A DNA stretch of 64,000 nt from a bacterium (GTDB lineage: Bacteria > JAMCPX01), in NCBI GenBank assembly GCA_021792615.1, contig JAJYUJ010000002.1, positions 41,495 to 105,494 of the forward strand, given 5' to 3'. A program made the position numbers and the translations under genes. Position 1 is the stretch's first letter. Each line of letters opens with the position of its first letter. Of the stretch, positions 34,710 to 44,045 are shown in pieces. The notes under the pieces are model-generated. The model saw only the letters and a program-made list of their open reading frames with translations. It had not been told where the DNA came from and did no database searches.

Positions 34710-35384
34710 ATGGGACTAAGACAAATTGATCTTCAAAAGAAACAAACGCTAAGGGAACAAATAGCGGATGCCATACGGGACGCTATCATAAAGGGTATTC
34801 TCCAGCCCGAAGAACGTGTGGCAGAAGCAGAAATGGCCAACAAGTTCAACATCAGCAGGACGCCTATCAGAGAGGCAATACGGCAGCTTGAGACAGAAGG
34901 GTTCATAAAGGTACAGGCTCACCGGGGTGCTTATGTCGCTCCGATCACAGAAAAGGACATACGGGATTTTTACGAGATCAAAAGCATCCTTGAAGGATAT
35001 GCCGCAAAGCTTGCGTGCAGCAGGATGAACGAAGACGACATAAAAAAAATGGAAGAACTCAACAACAAGCTCGAAGATGCGCATAAAAAAGGTGAATGGC
35101 GGCTCGCGTTCAAGCTGCACAATGATTTCCACGATAAATTCCTGCGCAACTGCGGCAACGAGAAACTGTATCAATTGCTCCAGTCGCTGACCCAGCAATT
35201 CCAGAGATTCAGAATAGCCCTGACGATGAGCGGCAAGATTGAAGGTTCTATAAGCCAGCACCGGGAGATAGTAAATGCATTCCGCAAACGCAATGCAGAC
35301 CTTGTAGAAAAGCTCGTCAAAGAGAACGCAACCTATGGGAGTGAAACACTTGTCTCAGAAATTCTGAGACATGGACAGGTGTAG
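34710..35384 (+). CDS. GntR family regulator, FCD-domain type
   Basis: Transcription factor of 224 residues. The N-terminal winged helix-turn-helix is LREQIADAIRDAIIKGILQPEERVAEAEMANKF..SRTPIREAIRQLETEGFIKV. The C-terminal all-helical FCD domain shows metal-ligand style His residues in LHNDFHDKFL and SISQHREIVNAF. Such regulators respond to carboxylic acids. A perfect TGTATA/TATACA palindrome overlaps its own -10 box, so autorepression is likely. No Shine-Dalgarno is seen and the start is about three bases after the expected +1, which suggests a leaderless mRNA. The HNH gene follows after one base. Confidence 0.9.
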   Translation: MGLRQIDLQKKQTLREQIADAIRDAIIKGILQPEERVAEAEMANKFNISRTPIREAIRQLETEGFIKVQAHRGAYVAPITEKDIRDFYEIKSILEGYAAKLACSRMNEDDIKKMEELNNKLEDAHKKGEWRLAFKLHNDFHDKFLRNCGNEKLYQLLQSLTQQFQRFRIALTMSGKIEGSISQHREIVNAFRKRNADLVEKLVKENATYGSETLVSEILRHGQV

Positions 35385-35385
35385 C

Positions 35386-35988
35386 ATGGGCGTTTTGTCC
35401 ACAGAGGTTTTAGTTCTCAATAAATCATACCTTCCGGTACATGTAACGACGGTAAAAAGAGCGTTTACCCTTCTCTACGAAGGCATTGCCAAGGTTGTGG
35501 ATAAACAGTTTACCATTTATGACTTCAAAAACTGGGCGGAATTAAAAGCAGAATACGATGACGATGTTATCGGTATTGTGCAACGAGTGATCAAGGTACC
35601 GAGGGTGATCGTGCTTGTTGCTTATGACCGCATACCGAAGAAGCACGTACGGTTCTCAAGGCTCAACATATTTTCCCGGGACAAAAACACCTGTCAGTAT
35701 TGCGGAGAATCATTTTCAAGGACGGAGCTTAATATCGACCACATCATACCGCGCTCGGTCGGGGGTTTAAGCACATGGGACAACGTTGTCTGCAGTTGTT
35801 TTGAATGCAATAAAAAGAAAGGCGGGCGTACGCCTGAACAGGCAGGTATGAAATTAATCAGAAAGCCACGAAAACCCGAATGGACACCCTATGCGGCATT
35901 TAATTTCAAACATATCCTTTACGAAGAATGGGCGCCATTTTTGAATATCGTGGATGCGTCATACTGGAATGTCGAGCTCGAAAAGTAA
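35386..35988 (+). CDS. HNH endonuclease family protein
   Basis: A 200-residue protein with an N-terminal region (LSTEVLVLNKSYLPVHVTTVKRAFTLLYEGIAKVV) typical of a widespread housekeeping-like HNH family, and a zinc-type HNH core. The core contains CQYCGESFSRTELNIDHIIPRSVGGLSTWDNVVCSCFECNKKKGG, where two CxxC pairs hold the metal and DHIIPRS carries the catalytic His. Its substrate in the cell is not known and it need not be a restriction enzyme. ATG 35386 is preferred, with AGGTG five bases upstream. It is adjacent to gntR. Confidence 0.87.
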   Translation: MGVLSTEVLVLNKSYLPVHVTTVKRAFTLLYEGIAKVVDKQFTIYDFKNWAELKAEYDDDVIGIVQRVIKVPRVIVLVAYDRIPKKHVRFSRLNIFSRDKNTCQYCGESFSRTELNIDHIIPRSVGGLSTWDNVVCSCFECNKKKGGRTPEQAGMKLIRKPRKPEWTPYAAFNFKHILYEEWAPFLNIVDASYWNVELEK

Positions 35989-35997
35989 CTATTATAT

Positions 35998-36894
35998 ATG
36001 GTAAAAATAGGGCTCGCCCTCGGCGGGGGCGGAGCACGGGGTCTTGCACATATCGGGGTGATAAAACAACTCCATAAATCCGGCATTAAATTCCATTGTA
36101 TAGCCGGAACAAGTGCCGGTGCCATTGTAGGGGCTATTTATGCGAGTTCCCAAGACCCGGACATCATAGAGGAAAAACTCCTGATCATGCTCAGAAGCAA
36201 AGAGTTCAGGAGCATAAAACTGGATTACATACGGGGGAAAAAGGCCGAGAAGGACAGCGTTTTTGAGTCTGTGCGAAGACATTTTTTTACCGGTATGTTT
36301 TTTGCCTCTTCCATAACACGGCTTTCTTTTGTAAAAGATCCTACCTACAGAAGCCTTATCAATATGCTCATAGACGACGTTCTCATAGAGACCTTGCCCA
36401 TCAAATTTTCCGCAATAGCCGTGGATATTTTAAACGGTATGGTTTTGAAGATCGAGAAAGGGGCATTGCGGGAAGCAATCATGGCAAGTTCTGCCATACC
36501 CGGCGTACTCCCTGCCGTACAAAAGGACAACATGCTCCTTGTAGACGGCAGCTTTATCGATACCGTGCCTGTCCGGCACGTACGCCAGCTTGGGGCCGAT
36601 ATTGTTATAGCCGTCGATGTCTCCTCTCCCCTCGATATTATAAAAACACCGTCAAGGGGGATAGACCTTATATGGCGCTCAAACGCCATTTTGCGTCATA
36701 TCGCAAAGGAAGAACAATTACGGGATGCCGACCTCGTCATTCGGCCTTCGCTTAACGGACTTGAATGGACGGATTTCGGCAGGTATTCTGACATGATAAA
36801 GCAGGGCTTTTATGCAGCAGAGTTGCAAATTAATAAATTGAGTGGTTTAATCGATGTAAAAGAACAAAGGGGGCTTTATGCCGCTAATAGGTAA
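35998..36894 (+). CDS. Patatin-like phospholipase (NTE/RssA family)
   Basis: Serine acyl hydrolase of 298 residues. The oxyanion-hole GLALGGGGARGLAHIGV, nucleophile elbow GTSAG and DGS (LLVDGSFIDTVPV), which provides the catalytic Asp of the Ser-Asp dyad, are intact. A lipid or lysolipid esterase role in the cytoplasm or at the inner membrane is likely. It starts 9 bases after the HNH gene and overlaps the next small gene by 17 bases, so it is part of an operon that runs to bioA. Confidence 0.9.
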   Translation: MVKIGLALGGGGARGLAHIGVIKQLHKSGIKFHCIAGTSAGAIVGAIYASSQDPDIIEEKLLIMLRSKEFRSIKLDYIRGKKAEKDSVFESVRRHFFTGMFFASSITRLSFVKDPTYRSLINMLIDDVLIETLPIKFSAIAVDILNGMVLKIEKGALREAIMASSAIPGVLPAVQKDNMLLVDGSFIDTVPVRHVRQLGADIVIAVDVSSPLDIIKTPSRGIDLIWRSNAILRHIAKEEQLRDADLVIRPSLNGLEWTDFGRYSDMIKQGFYAAELQINKLSGLIDVKEQRGLYAANR

Positions 36895-37156
36895 CGAGGT
36901 TGAAGCGAAAAGGCTTGCGAGAGCAATTGCCTCTGACCTTGCCCTGTACAATCAGGAAAAAGTAAAACAGGGCATAGAAAATGATAATTTTTATGAAGTC
37001 ATGAAGGATGAAATAGGAGAAGGGAAAGAACTTTTCTTGAGCAGGTTGTCACCGGAATTCAAGCAAAACAAATCGGTAGTGCAACTCTATGAAAGAGCAA
37101 TCGCGGATGTTATCATAAAGCTGGCAGGCCAAAGGATAAAATCCAAAATCTGGTAA
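36878..37156 (+). CDS. Small conserved-looking hypothetical protein
   Basis: I do not recognise this 92-residue protein. It is helical and charged, with EAKRLARAIASDLALYNQEKVKQGIENDNFYEVMKDEIGEG followed by LFLSRLSPEF and a C-terminal helix. There is no signal peptide or membrane segment. It overlaps the patatin gene by 17 bases and ends one base before the pseudouridine synthase gene. AAAGGGGG lies upstream of the ATG. The tight packing shows it is real; it may assist either neighbour. Confidence 0.75.
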   Translation: MPLIGNEVEAKRLARAIASDLALYNQEKVKQGIENDNFYEVMKDEIGEGKELFLSRLSPEFKQNKSVVQLYERAIADVIIKLAGQRIKSKIW

Positions 37157-37157
37157 T

Positions 37158-38117
37158 ATGGATCAGGCACACAATCAACTTTTCCTTTTTGCAGAGGATA
37201 GGGGGAAAAGGCTTGATGTTTTTTTGACAAACAGCCTTCGGGCGGTCTCGAGGGAAAGGGCAAAGGCACTCATATCCGCTGGCAAGATCTCCATAAACGG
37301 CGTTATCGTTCAAAAACCGGATCACAAATTAAAAGGCGGAGAGAGCATACAGATAGGAACGCTGGATGATGAAACACCGGTTTTATCGCCGCCCCCTGAA
37401 TTCATTCCCTTGCCTGTGCTTTACGAAGATGACCATATCATGATCGTGAATAAACCCGCGGGCGTATCGACACACCCTACCCCCGTCGCTCTTCACAATT
37501 CCGTTCTTAACGGGCTGCTCTTCATGAATAAGGCACTCTCCGATATGGGCGACCCTATGCGCCGGGGCATTGTCCACCGGCTCGACAAACAGACGTGCGG
37601 ATTACTGATTATAGCCAAGAACAACGAGTCCCATTTAAACCTTTTAAAAATGTTTAAACAAAGGACTATCCACAAAACCTACATTGCCGTCACGTATAAT
37701 GTCATGAAGGAACAAACCGGCATTATAGATACCTTCATAGGCCGGCATCCTGTCGACAGAAAAAAAATGACGACCAAAACAATGAGGGGAAGGAGGGCTG
37801 TCACCTCTTTCCGTGTTCTGAAAATGTTCGACGACGCTACGGTTGTAGAACTGTCGCCCCGGACCGGGAGAACACACCAGCTGAGAACACAGTTAAGCGA
37901 CAAAGGGTATCCTATCATAAACGACATGCTCTATTCGAAGAAAAAACCCGTGTTCCGCAGCCTGCAATTACAGAAAATGGTGTTACTGCTTGACGGCATT
38001 GCACTGTTTGCTTATGCACTAAGCTTTCTGCATCCGATCTTTGGCACGCAAATGTCTTTCTCCGCACCTTTCCCGCTATGGCTGAAGGAGGTATTGAAAG
38101 AAGATGAGCTATCTTAA
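37158..38117 (+). CDS. rluD: RluD-type 23S rRNA pseudouridine synthase
   Basis: RluA/RluD family enzyme, 319 residues. An S4 RNA-binding domain at the N-terminus (GKRLDVFLTNSLRAVSRERAKALISAGKISINGVIV) is followed by the catalytic domain. There the active-site Asp lies in GIVHRLDKQTCGLLIIAKN, and SPRTGRTHQLRTQL is the second signature. Modification of the 23S rRNA helix 69 region is expected for RluD, though RluC-type specificity cannot be excluded. It overlaps the downstream pgeF gene by 14 bases, a frequent bacterial pairing. Confidence 0.93.
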   Translation: MDQAHNQLFLFAEDRGKRLDVFLTNSLRAVSRERAKALISAGKISINGVIVQKPDHKLKGGESIQIGTLDDETPVLSPPPEFIPLPVLYEDDHIMIVNKPAGVSTHPTPVALHNSVLNGLLFMNKALSDMGDPMRRGIVHRLDKQTCGLLIIAKNNESHLNLLKMFKQRTIHKTYIAVTYNVMKEQTGIIDTFIGRHPVDRKKMTTKTMRGRRAVTSFRVLKMFDDATVVELSPRTGRTHQLRTQLSDKGYPIINDMLYSKKKPVFRSLQLQKMVLLLDGIALFAYALSFLHPIFGTQMSFSAPFPLWLKEVLKEDELS

Positions 38118-38748
38118 GGACGGCTACCTTGAACAGTTTTCCTCAATAGAGCATGGTTTTGGAACGGCAAGTTCCCTGTGGCCGGAAGATATAATCCTCA
38201 TGTCTCAGAAACATACGAACCATGTGATAATAATCGAAGACGGTAATGGGGCATACATCCCGGTTGCCGATGCCCTGTTAACAAGCATACCGGCAAAGCG
38301 TCTGGGCGTTAAGACAGCGGACTGCCTTCCAATCCTGCTGTATAATCCCCGGGTAAAGGTAGCGGGTGCGATCCATGCGGGCTGGCGGGGACTAGCAAAC
38401 GAAATCATTCTGAACACTATCGATAAACTGCGGACATTTTACGACGCCTCATTGGAAAGCACATTTTTTTCCATAGGACCGGGTATTTGTAAAAACTGCT
38501 ATGAAGTCGGCAGCGAGGTTATTGACCGACTCAATTCCGTGATCGAGGTCAACGGTGCATTCAGACAAACGGCGCAACATGCGGGTTTGCTCGACACACG
38601 GGCAATAGCAGAAAGGCAGATTCTCAGTGCGGGTGTGCCGCAGTCCAACATATCCCATGTTAATTTCTGTACGAGGTGCTCTCCGGGTTTCCATTCACAC
38701 AGGGCAGGCAGCAAGGAACGGCAGGTGTCTTTTATCAGGATACGGTAA
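38104..38748 (+). CDS. pgeF: PgeF/YfiH laccase-domain protein
   Basis: Multicopper-polyphenol-oxidase-like family, 214 residues, now known in part as peptidoglycan editing factor that removes wrongly incorporated amino acids from muropeptide precursors. Metal-site motifs are MSQKHTNHVI, GVKTADCLPILL and AIHAGWRGLANEI, plus IGPGICKNCYEVG and VNFCTRC. All expected Cys/His ligands appear. It follows rluD with a 14-base overlap. Confidence 0.92.
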   Translation: MSYLKDGYLEQFSSIEHGFGTASSLWPEDIILMSQKHTNHVIIIEDGNGAYIPVADALLTSIPAKRLGVKTADCLPILLYNPRVKVAGAIHAGWRGLANEIILNTIDKLRTFYDASLESTFFSIGPGICKNCYEVGSEVIDRLNSVIEVNGAFRQTAQHAGLLDTRAIAERQILSAGVPQSNISHVNFCTRCSPGFHSHRAGSKERQVSFIRIR

Positions 38749-38782
38749 CCCGGACTATGCATTTGGTTGGAACAACAGGGGA

Positions 38783-39328
38783 ATGTATATCATTCATGAC
38801 GGTATTTACATTGTCTATGAAAGACACTATATTAAAGAGATGGAAAATGCCTTGAAAAAGGGAAGATACAATGTACTGGCACTTCTCTGCATAGGAATAG
38901 GCGGATTGCTGATCCTTGAAAATTATGGATACATAAGAGGAGTGTATAACCTCTGGCCTGTATTCCCCCTGATTTTCGGTATAGGGTTTTACCTGCTCTA
39001 CAGGGACAGGGGCAAAAAGGATTTGCTTTTGCTTGCAATTGGTATATATTTGATACAGTTTAGTGTACTCGCATTCTATGAGAATTATACTTCATGGTCG
39101 AATATGATTTATCTGTGGCCGTTCTTTGTAGGCTTTCTTGGAGTATCGTTTCTATCCATATATGTGAGCACGGGACAAGGAATTATATTTTTTCATCTTG
39201 CGGTACTGCTTATCGGCTTGTGCGTAGTATTTTTCCTGATATTCTCCGTTGATTACCGGCTATGGCCGATTTCGTTGATATTGTTCGGAACAAGTATATT
39301 GTTAATAAAGGAGTTTAACAAATCATGA
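38783..39328 (+). CDS. Membrane protein with LiaF-like (DUF5668) segments
   Basis: A small protein with five to six hydrophobic helices: NVLALLCIGIGGLLILENYGY, NLWPVFPLIFGIGFYLLY, LLLLAIGIYLIQFSVLAF, MIYLWPFFVGFLGVSFLSIY, FHLAVLLIGLCVVFFLIF and LWPISLILFGTSILLI. The repeated LWPxxxIxxG units are those of LiaF transmembrane (DUF5668-like) domains. The start is uncertain: ATG 38783 (used here) or ATG 38840 at MENALKKGRYN, neither with a good ribosome site. The stop overlaps the radical SAM start (ATGA). Function unknown. Confidence 0.72.
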   Translation: MYIIHDGIYIVYERHYIKEMENALKKGRYNVLALLCIGIGGLLILENYGYIRGVYNLWPVFPLIFGIGFYLLYRDRGKKDLLLLAIGIYLIQFSVLAFYENYTSWSNMIYLWPFFVGFLGVSFLSIYVSTGQGIIFFHLAVLLIGLCVVFFLIFSVDYRLWPISLILFGTSILLIKEFNKS

Positions 39329-40740
39329 AAAAAGTTTTGTTCGTGGAACCAAAGGCAGTTGAGGCAAATGTATTTGCACAATTTATGAACCTGCCCCTCA
39401 TGGGGCCGCTTTATCTGGGTTCCCTTATAAAGAAAGCTGGGTTCGATGTTAAAATAGTAAACGAAAATTTACTGGGAAGAAAATTGACCATGAATGAGCT
39501 CGAAGGCGATTTCCTTCTCCTGACTTCGCTGACATCCACCTCCGAGAGGGCGTATGAACTGGCAAGACAATTCAAACAAAAAAATCCCAATTCCACGGTG
39601 ATCATGGGAGGCATCCATGCTACGTTCCTTAAAGAGGAGGCGGGCAAGTACGTCGACTATGTCGTGACTGGCGAGGGTGAGGATGTGATTGTAGATCTTC
39701 TCAAAAACGGCTCTGACCAGCGCATTATAAACGGTAAGTTATTGGACACGCTCGATAACCTTCCGCTCCCGGATTTCAACCTGCTCGTAAACAGCAACAA
39801 AATGAGCATTACGCCTATTATGACGTCAAGGGGCTGCCCGTACGACTGCAATTTCTGTTCCGTGACGAAGATGTTCGGCCAGGGATACAGGACCCTGCCG
39901 GTTGACAGGGTGATGGAAGAGCTGCGACAGGTAAAAACCGATTTTGTTTTCTTCTATGACGACAACCTCACCGCAAATGTCAACCGCACGCATGAGTTGA
40001 TGGAGCGCATAGCGAAGGAAAAATTTAAATTCAACTGGTCTGCACAGGTACGAACGGACATTACGCGATATCCCGATCTTGTAAAAGACATGAAGAAAGC
40101 GGGGTGCGACACGGTGTATATCGGTTTCGAATCCGTCAGCAATGCGACCCTGAACAGCCTCAGCAAACATCAAACTATCGACGACATACAACGCGCCATA
40201 GATGTTTTTCACGGCAACAGCATCCGCATCCACGGCATGTTTATATTCGGCGGAGACGAGGATGATAAGTCCATATTCAAAGAGACGGTAAAATTCTCGG
40301 TAAAGAACAAGATCGACACTGTCCAGTATATGATCCTGACGCCTTTGCCGGGCACAGAAACCTATCAGAGGATCGAATCCGAGGGAAGACTCCTGCATAA
40401 GATGTGGCATTACTATGACGGCCTGCACGCCGTGTTCCAGCCTAAAAACATGTCGCCGTTCGAATTGCAACAGGGAATGCTGGATTCCTTTGAAGAGTTT
40501 TATTCGTACACGAGATTGCTCAACGAGGCGCTTAATCTTGTCTATGACAGGACCCTGGGAAAGGCGGTTGGCTTGATCAACTATAAATCTTATCCGGCTT
40601 CCACCCTGGCTATAAAATTCGTCGCCAACCATATTGTAAAGAGATGGTCAAAGCTTAACAAGGATTACATGGCATACCTTTATCAAATAAGGTCCAGTAT
40701 GAAAAAATCCGCGCAAGCCTTACATCTCAATATGTTTTAG
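39325..40740 (+). CDS. B12-binding domain radical SAM protein
   Basis: Oxygen-sensitive radical enzyme of 471 residues. The N-terminal cobalamin-binding-like domain (LYLGSLIKKAGFDVKIVNEN, VIMGGIHATFLKEEA, VVTGEGEDVIVDLL) is followed by the radical SAM core. In that core TSRGCPYDCNFCSVTKMFG holds the [4Fe-4S]-SAM Cys motif CxxxCxxC. FFYDDNLTANVNRT, IGFESVS and IHGMFIFGGDED are further family parts. It belongs to the BchE/HpnP-like superclass that modifies lipids or cofactors; the substrate is not evident. It lies 3 bases ahead of ubiD and is coupled to the membrane gene before it. Confidence 0.88.
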   Translation: MKKVLFVEPKAVEANVFAQFMNLPLMGPLYLGSLIKKAGFDVKIVNENLLGRKLTMNELEGDFLLLTSLTSTSERAYELARQFKQKNPNSTVIMGGIHATFLKEEAGKYVDYVVTGEGEDVIVDLLKNGSDQRIINGKLLDTLDNLPLPDFNLLVNSNKMSITPIMTSRGCPYDCNFCSVTKMFGQGYRTLPVDRVMEELRQVKTDFVFFYDDNLTANVNRTHELMERIAKEKFKFNWSAQVRTDITRYPDLVKDMKKAGCDTVYIGFESVSNATLNSLSKHQTIDDIQRAIDVFHGNSIRIHGMFIFGGDEDDKSIFKETVKFSVKNKIDTVQYMILTPLPGTETYQRIESEGRLLHKMWHYYDGLHAVFQPKNMSPFELQQGMLDSFEEFYSYTRLLNEALNLVYDRTLGKAVGLINYKSYPASTLAIKFVANHIVKRWSKLNKDYMAYLYQIRSSMKKSAQALHLNMF

Positions 40741-40743
40741 GAA

Positions 40744-42189
40744 ATGTACTTTAAAGACCTCAGGGCATATATCTCCGCCCTTGAAGACAGAGCGGAGATA
40801 AAAACAATTAGCAAAGAGGTCTCCCCTGAGCTGGAGGCTGCAGAGATCGCAGACAGGATGATTAAGTCGGGCGGACCCGCACTGTTGTTCAAAAACGTCA
40901 AAGGCAGCCAATTCCCGCTTTTGATGAATATGTTCGGCACGGAATCGAGAACGGCTTTTTCGCTCGGTGTCAATGCGCTGAACGACCTCCAGAACAAAAT
41001 GAAAGTACTGCTTGATCAAAAACCTCCTGAAACGCTCTGGGAAAAGCTCAAGATGATCCCGAGGTTGAAACAGCTTTCGGACATGCTTCCGAAAATAAAC
41101 AAGGATGGTCCATGCCATGAGGTTGTCATAAAAGACAATCCCGATCTGAACATGCTGCCCATCGTAAAAACGTGGCCAATGGACGGCGGTAAATTCATAA
41201 CCCTGCCGCTCGTGTTTACGAAAGACCCGGTTACCGGAGAGCGCAATACAGGCATGTACAGGATGCAGGTGTATGATGGCAGAACAACCGGCATGCACTG
41301 GCATATTCACAAGCATGGAGCCGCACATTTCAGGAAATACCGGCAGCTCGGGAAAAGAATGGACGTTGCCGTTGCACTCGGCGTCGACCCGCAGACGATC
41401 TACGCTGCAACAGCACCCTTGCCCGACGGCGTCGATGAAATGATCTTCGCGGGGTTCCTGAGAGAGCAGCCTGTTGAACTTGTACAATGCATCAACTCGG
41501 ACATAGAAGTGCCTGCTTATGCGGAGTTCGTGCTCGAAGGATATGTCGATCCCGAAGAGATGCGGACCGAGGGTCCTTTCGGAGACCACACGGGGTACTA
41601 TTCAATGGAGGACCTCTATCCCGTTTTCCATATCACCGCGATAACGCACCGTAAGGATGCCATATATCCGGCAACGATCGTCGGGAAACCGCCCATGGAA
41701 GACTGCTTCATCGGCAAGGCAACGGAAAGACTTTTCCTGCCGCTGATCCAGAAGATCCTTCCCGAAATTGTCGATATCAACCTCCCCATAGAAGGTGTGT
41801 TCCACAACATGGCATTCGTGAGCATCGACAAGTCCATACCGGGGCACGCGCGCAAGGTGATCAACGCACTCTGGGGACTGGGACAATTCATGCTGACCAA
41901 AATGATCGTCGTTTTTGATAAGGACGTTGACGTTCAGAACATAAAAGACGTTATCTGGAGGCTTGGAAACAATGTCGATCCGCAGCGTGATGTCATAATC
42001 CAGCAGGGCCCGGTCGATGTGCTGAACCATGCGGCGCCTGAAACAGGTTTCGGTTCGAAGATGGGGATCGACGCCACGAAAAAAACCGCTGAAGAAGGAC
42101 ACAGGCGCATCTGGCCTCCGGTCATAGAAATGCCCGATGAGATAAAGGCACTGGTTACAAAAAGCTGGAAGGAATACGGGTTCGATTGA
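40744..42189 (+). CDS. ubiD: UbiD family decarboxylase
   Basis: Prenylated-FMN-dependent decarboxylase, 481 residues. Signatures include MYRMQVYDGRTTGMHWHIHKHGA, ALGVDPQTIYAATAPLPDGVDE, the active-site run EGPFGDHTGYYS with Glu and Asp, and PPMEDCFIGKATERLFLP. Members act on 4-hydroxy-3-prenylbenzoate (ubiquinone), on futalosine-route menaquinone intermediates, or on aromatic acids. Without the partner UbiX in view I cannot choose, but menaquinone fits an anaerobe. It follows the radical SAM gene by three bases and its stop overlaps the bioA start. Confidence 0.9.
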   Translation: MYFKDLRAYISALEDRAEIKTISKEVSPELEAAEIADRMIKSGGPALLFKNVKGSQFPLLMNMFGTESRTAFSLGVNALNDLQNKMKVLLDQKPPETLWEKLKMIPRLKQLSDMLPKINKDGPCHEVVIKDNPDLNMLPIVKTWPMDGGKFITLPLVFTKDPVTGERNTGMYRMQVYDGRTTGMHWHIHKHGAAHFRKYRQLGKRMDVAVALGVDPQTIYAATAPLPDGVDEMIFAGFLREQPVELVQCINSDIEVPAYAEFVLEGYVDPEEMRTEGPFGDHTGYYSMEDLYPVFHITAITHRKDAIYPATIVGKPPMEDCFIGKATERLFLPLIQKILPEIVDINLPIEGVFHNMAFVSIDKSIPGHARKVINALWGLGQFMLTKMIVVFDKDVDVQNIKDVIWRLGNNVDPQRDVIIQQGPVDVLNHAAPETGFGSKMGIDATKKTAEEGHRRIWPPVIEMPDEIKALVTKSWKEYGFD

Positions 42190-43559
42190 AAAGATACACC
42201 TATCAACAGCTCTCCAGCATCGACAAATCATACCTATGGCATCCATTTACCCAGATGAAGTCATGGGAAAAAGAAGAGATCCTGATCATAGAAAAGGGCA
42301 GCGGGAATTATCTCATCGACGTAAACGGTAAACGATACCTCGACGGCGTGGCTTCCCTGTGGGCGAATGTCCACGGGCATAGAAACAAAAAAATAGACGG
42401 TGCTGTCGATAATCAGCTGAAAAAGATTGCACATTCTACGTTTCTCGGGCTGAGCCACCCGGGTGCGATTATTCTCTCCAGGATGTTAATTGACATTGCA
42501 CCTGATGGATTGAAGAGGGTTTTCTATTCGGACAGCGGGGCAACGGCAGTGGAGATTGCAATCAAGATCGCGCTCCAGTACTGGTTCAATACCGGAAAAC
42601 CGCAGCGGCATATATTCGTTTCACTGAACAATGCTTATCACGGCGACACCATAGGCTCTGTGAGCGTGGGCGGCATAGGTCTGTTCCATTCCACGTACAA
42701 GCCCCTTTTATTCAAGACAATAAAGGCACCCTCTCCATATTGCTACCGGTGTGAACTCGGACTCGTCTACCCCTCGTGTAAGCTTGCCTGCGTACAAAAA
42801 ATTGATGAAATACTTGCCCGCAATGAGGGCAGGGTTGCGGCCCTGGTACTCGAACCCATGATCCAGGCAGCAGGGGGCTTTATAACATCACCGCACGGCT
42901 ATTTGAAGGCGGCAGCCATGATTGCAAAAAAACATAATGTTTTATTGATTCTCGACGAAGTAGCCACGGGGTTTGGCAGGACCGGGAAGATGTTTGCATG
43001 CGAGCACGAGGATGTAAAACCGGATATTATGGCTGTTGCCAAGGGTATAAGCGCCGGATACCTGCCGCTTGCGGCTACGTTTACGACGCAAAATATCTAC
43101 AACGCGTTCCTCGGCGAGTATGCCGAGAAAAAAACGTTCTATCACGGTCATACGTACACCGCTAATCCGTTAGCGGTCGCTGCGGCCATAGCGAACCTTG
43201 AGATTTTCAAAAAAGATAAAATTATACGGCAGCTGCAGCCGAAGATCCGGCTCCTGACCCGGGGGCTGAAAAAGATAGCAGCCCTTGAGCATGTTGGTCA
43301 GATACGGCAGCTCGGCATGATGACCGGCATAGAACTCGTCCTCGACAAAAAAACAAAACAACCCTACCCGTTCGAACATAGGACCGGGGCACGGGTGTGC
43401 GCCGAAATCAGAAAACACGGGATTATCCTGAGGCCGCTCGATGATGTCGTTGTCCTTATGCCCCCGCTCTCCATTACAGAGCAGGAGATTTTACGCCTGC
43501 TTGCTGAGGTTGAAAAGGCAATACGCACGGTGACGGAGAAGCCAACGGTAAAGACCTGA
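42186..43559 (+). CDS. bioA: Adenosylmethionine-8-amino-7-oxononanoate aminotransferase
   Basis: PLP enzyme of biotin synthesis that aminates KAPA to DAPA. The start DKSYLWHPFTQMKSWEKEE is characteristic of BioA. Later motifs are YSDSGATAVEIAIKIALQYW, NAYHGDTIGSVSVGGI, LVLEPMIQAAGG, LDEVATGFGRTGKMFACEHEDVKPDI and AVAKGISAGYLPLAAT with the PLP Lys, then HGHTYTANPLA. TTG start overlapping the ubiD stop (TTGA), with no ATG before the conserved region. 457 residues, complete. Other bio genes are not in the window. Confidence 0.93.
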   Translation: MKRYTYQQLSSIDKSYLWHPFTQMKSWEKEEILIIEKGSGNYLIDVNGKRYLDGVASLWANVHGHRNKKIDGAVDNQLKKIAHSTFLGLSHPGAIILSRMLIDIAPDGLKRVFYSDSGATAVEIAIKIALQYWFNTGKPQRHIFVSLNNAYHGDTIGSVSVGGIGLFHSTYKPLLFKTIKAPSPYCYRCELGLVYPSCKLACVQKIDEILARNEGRVAALVLEPMIQAAGGFITSPHGYLKAAAMIAKKHNVLLILDEVATGFGRTGKMFACEHEDVKPDIMAVAKGISAGYLPLAATFTTQNIYNAFLGEYAEKKTFYHGHTYTANPLAVAAAIANLEIFKKDKIIRQLQPKIRLLTRGLKKIAALEHVGQIRQLGMMTGIELVLDKKTKQPYPFEHRTGARVCAEIRKHGIILRPLDDVVVLMPPLSITEQEILRLLAEVEKAIRTVTEKPTVKT

Positions 43560-43574
43560 TTCGGCTTCATCAAC

Positions 43575-44045
43575 GTGCGCTTCCTCTCAATCTTCAATGT
43601 CAAGGCTGCCCTTAAACCTCCTCCCATTGTCAAGAACGTTGCCCTGCCCAATATCACCCGAAGGGCTGAACGGGTGTTCGCCGCAATCCCCGCTATTTAT
43701 GACTGGAGCAAGGCGAACTATAAGATTAACAAATCCCATACCGACGAAGAAGCAGGCAATTATGCATCGTATTGTTGGAAGGTTCCGAGCCGATGGATGA
43801 GCAATGAAAAGACAAAAGGGAAAGGGAACGATAAATGTGGGAACAAATATCTTGCGTGGTCATTTTCGGAGGCAGCGGAATGTGCGAGGCGATATAATCC
43901 GGAATCAAGGGCGTATTACAGCCGCAAGATGCAAAAGACGAATTTCATGGTAGCGCATGAAGCCTTTGCGATCAAGATTGCCAAAGCAGCGTACTACATC
44001 ATGAAAGACAGCGTGGAATTTAAGCCTGAGAAATGTTTTTGTTAA
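43575..44045 (+). pseudogene. Degraded IS110-family transposase, C-terminal part
   Basis: The frame contains AGNYASYCWKVPSRWMSNEK, GNDKCGNKYLAWSFSEAAECARRYNPE and SRAYYSRKMQKTN followed by EAFAIKIAKAAYYIMKD. This is the transposase-20 (C-terminal) domain of IS110/IS116 elements. The N-terminal DEDD catalytic domain is absent; the first 50 residues look like scrambled remnants. It lies just after bioA. The 371 bases after it (44046-44416) hold no convincing gene, only a promoter for the next gene and possibly more of the element. Confidence 0.8.
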
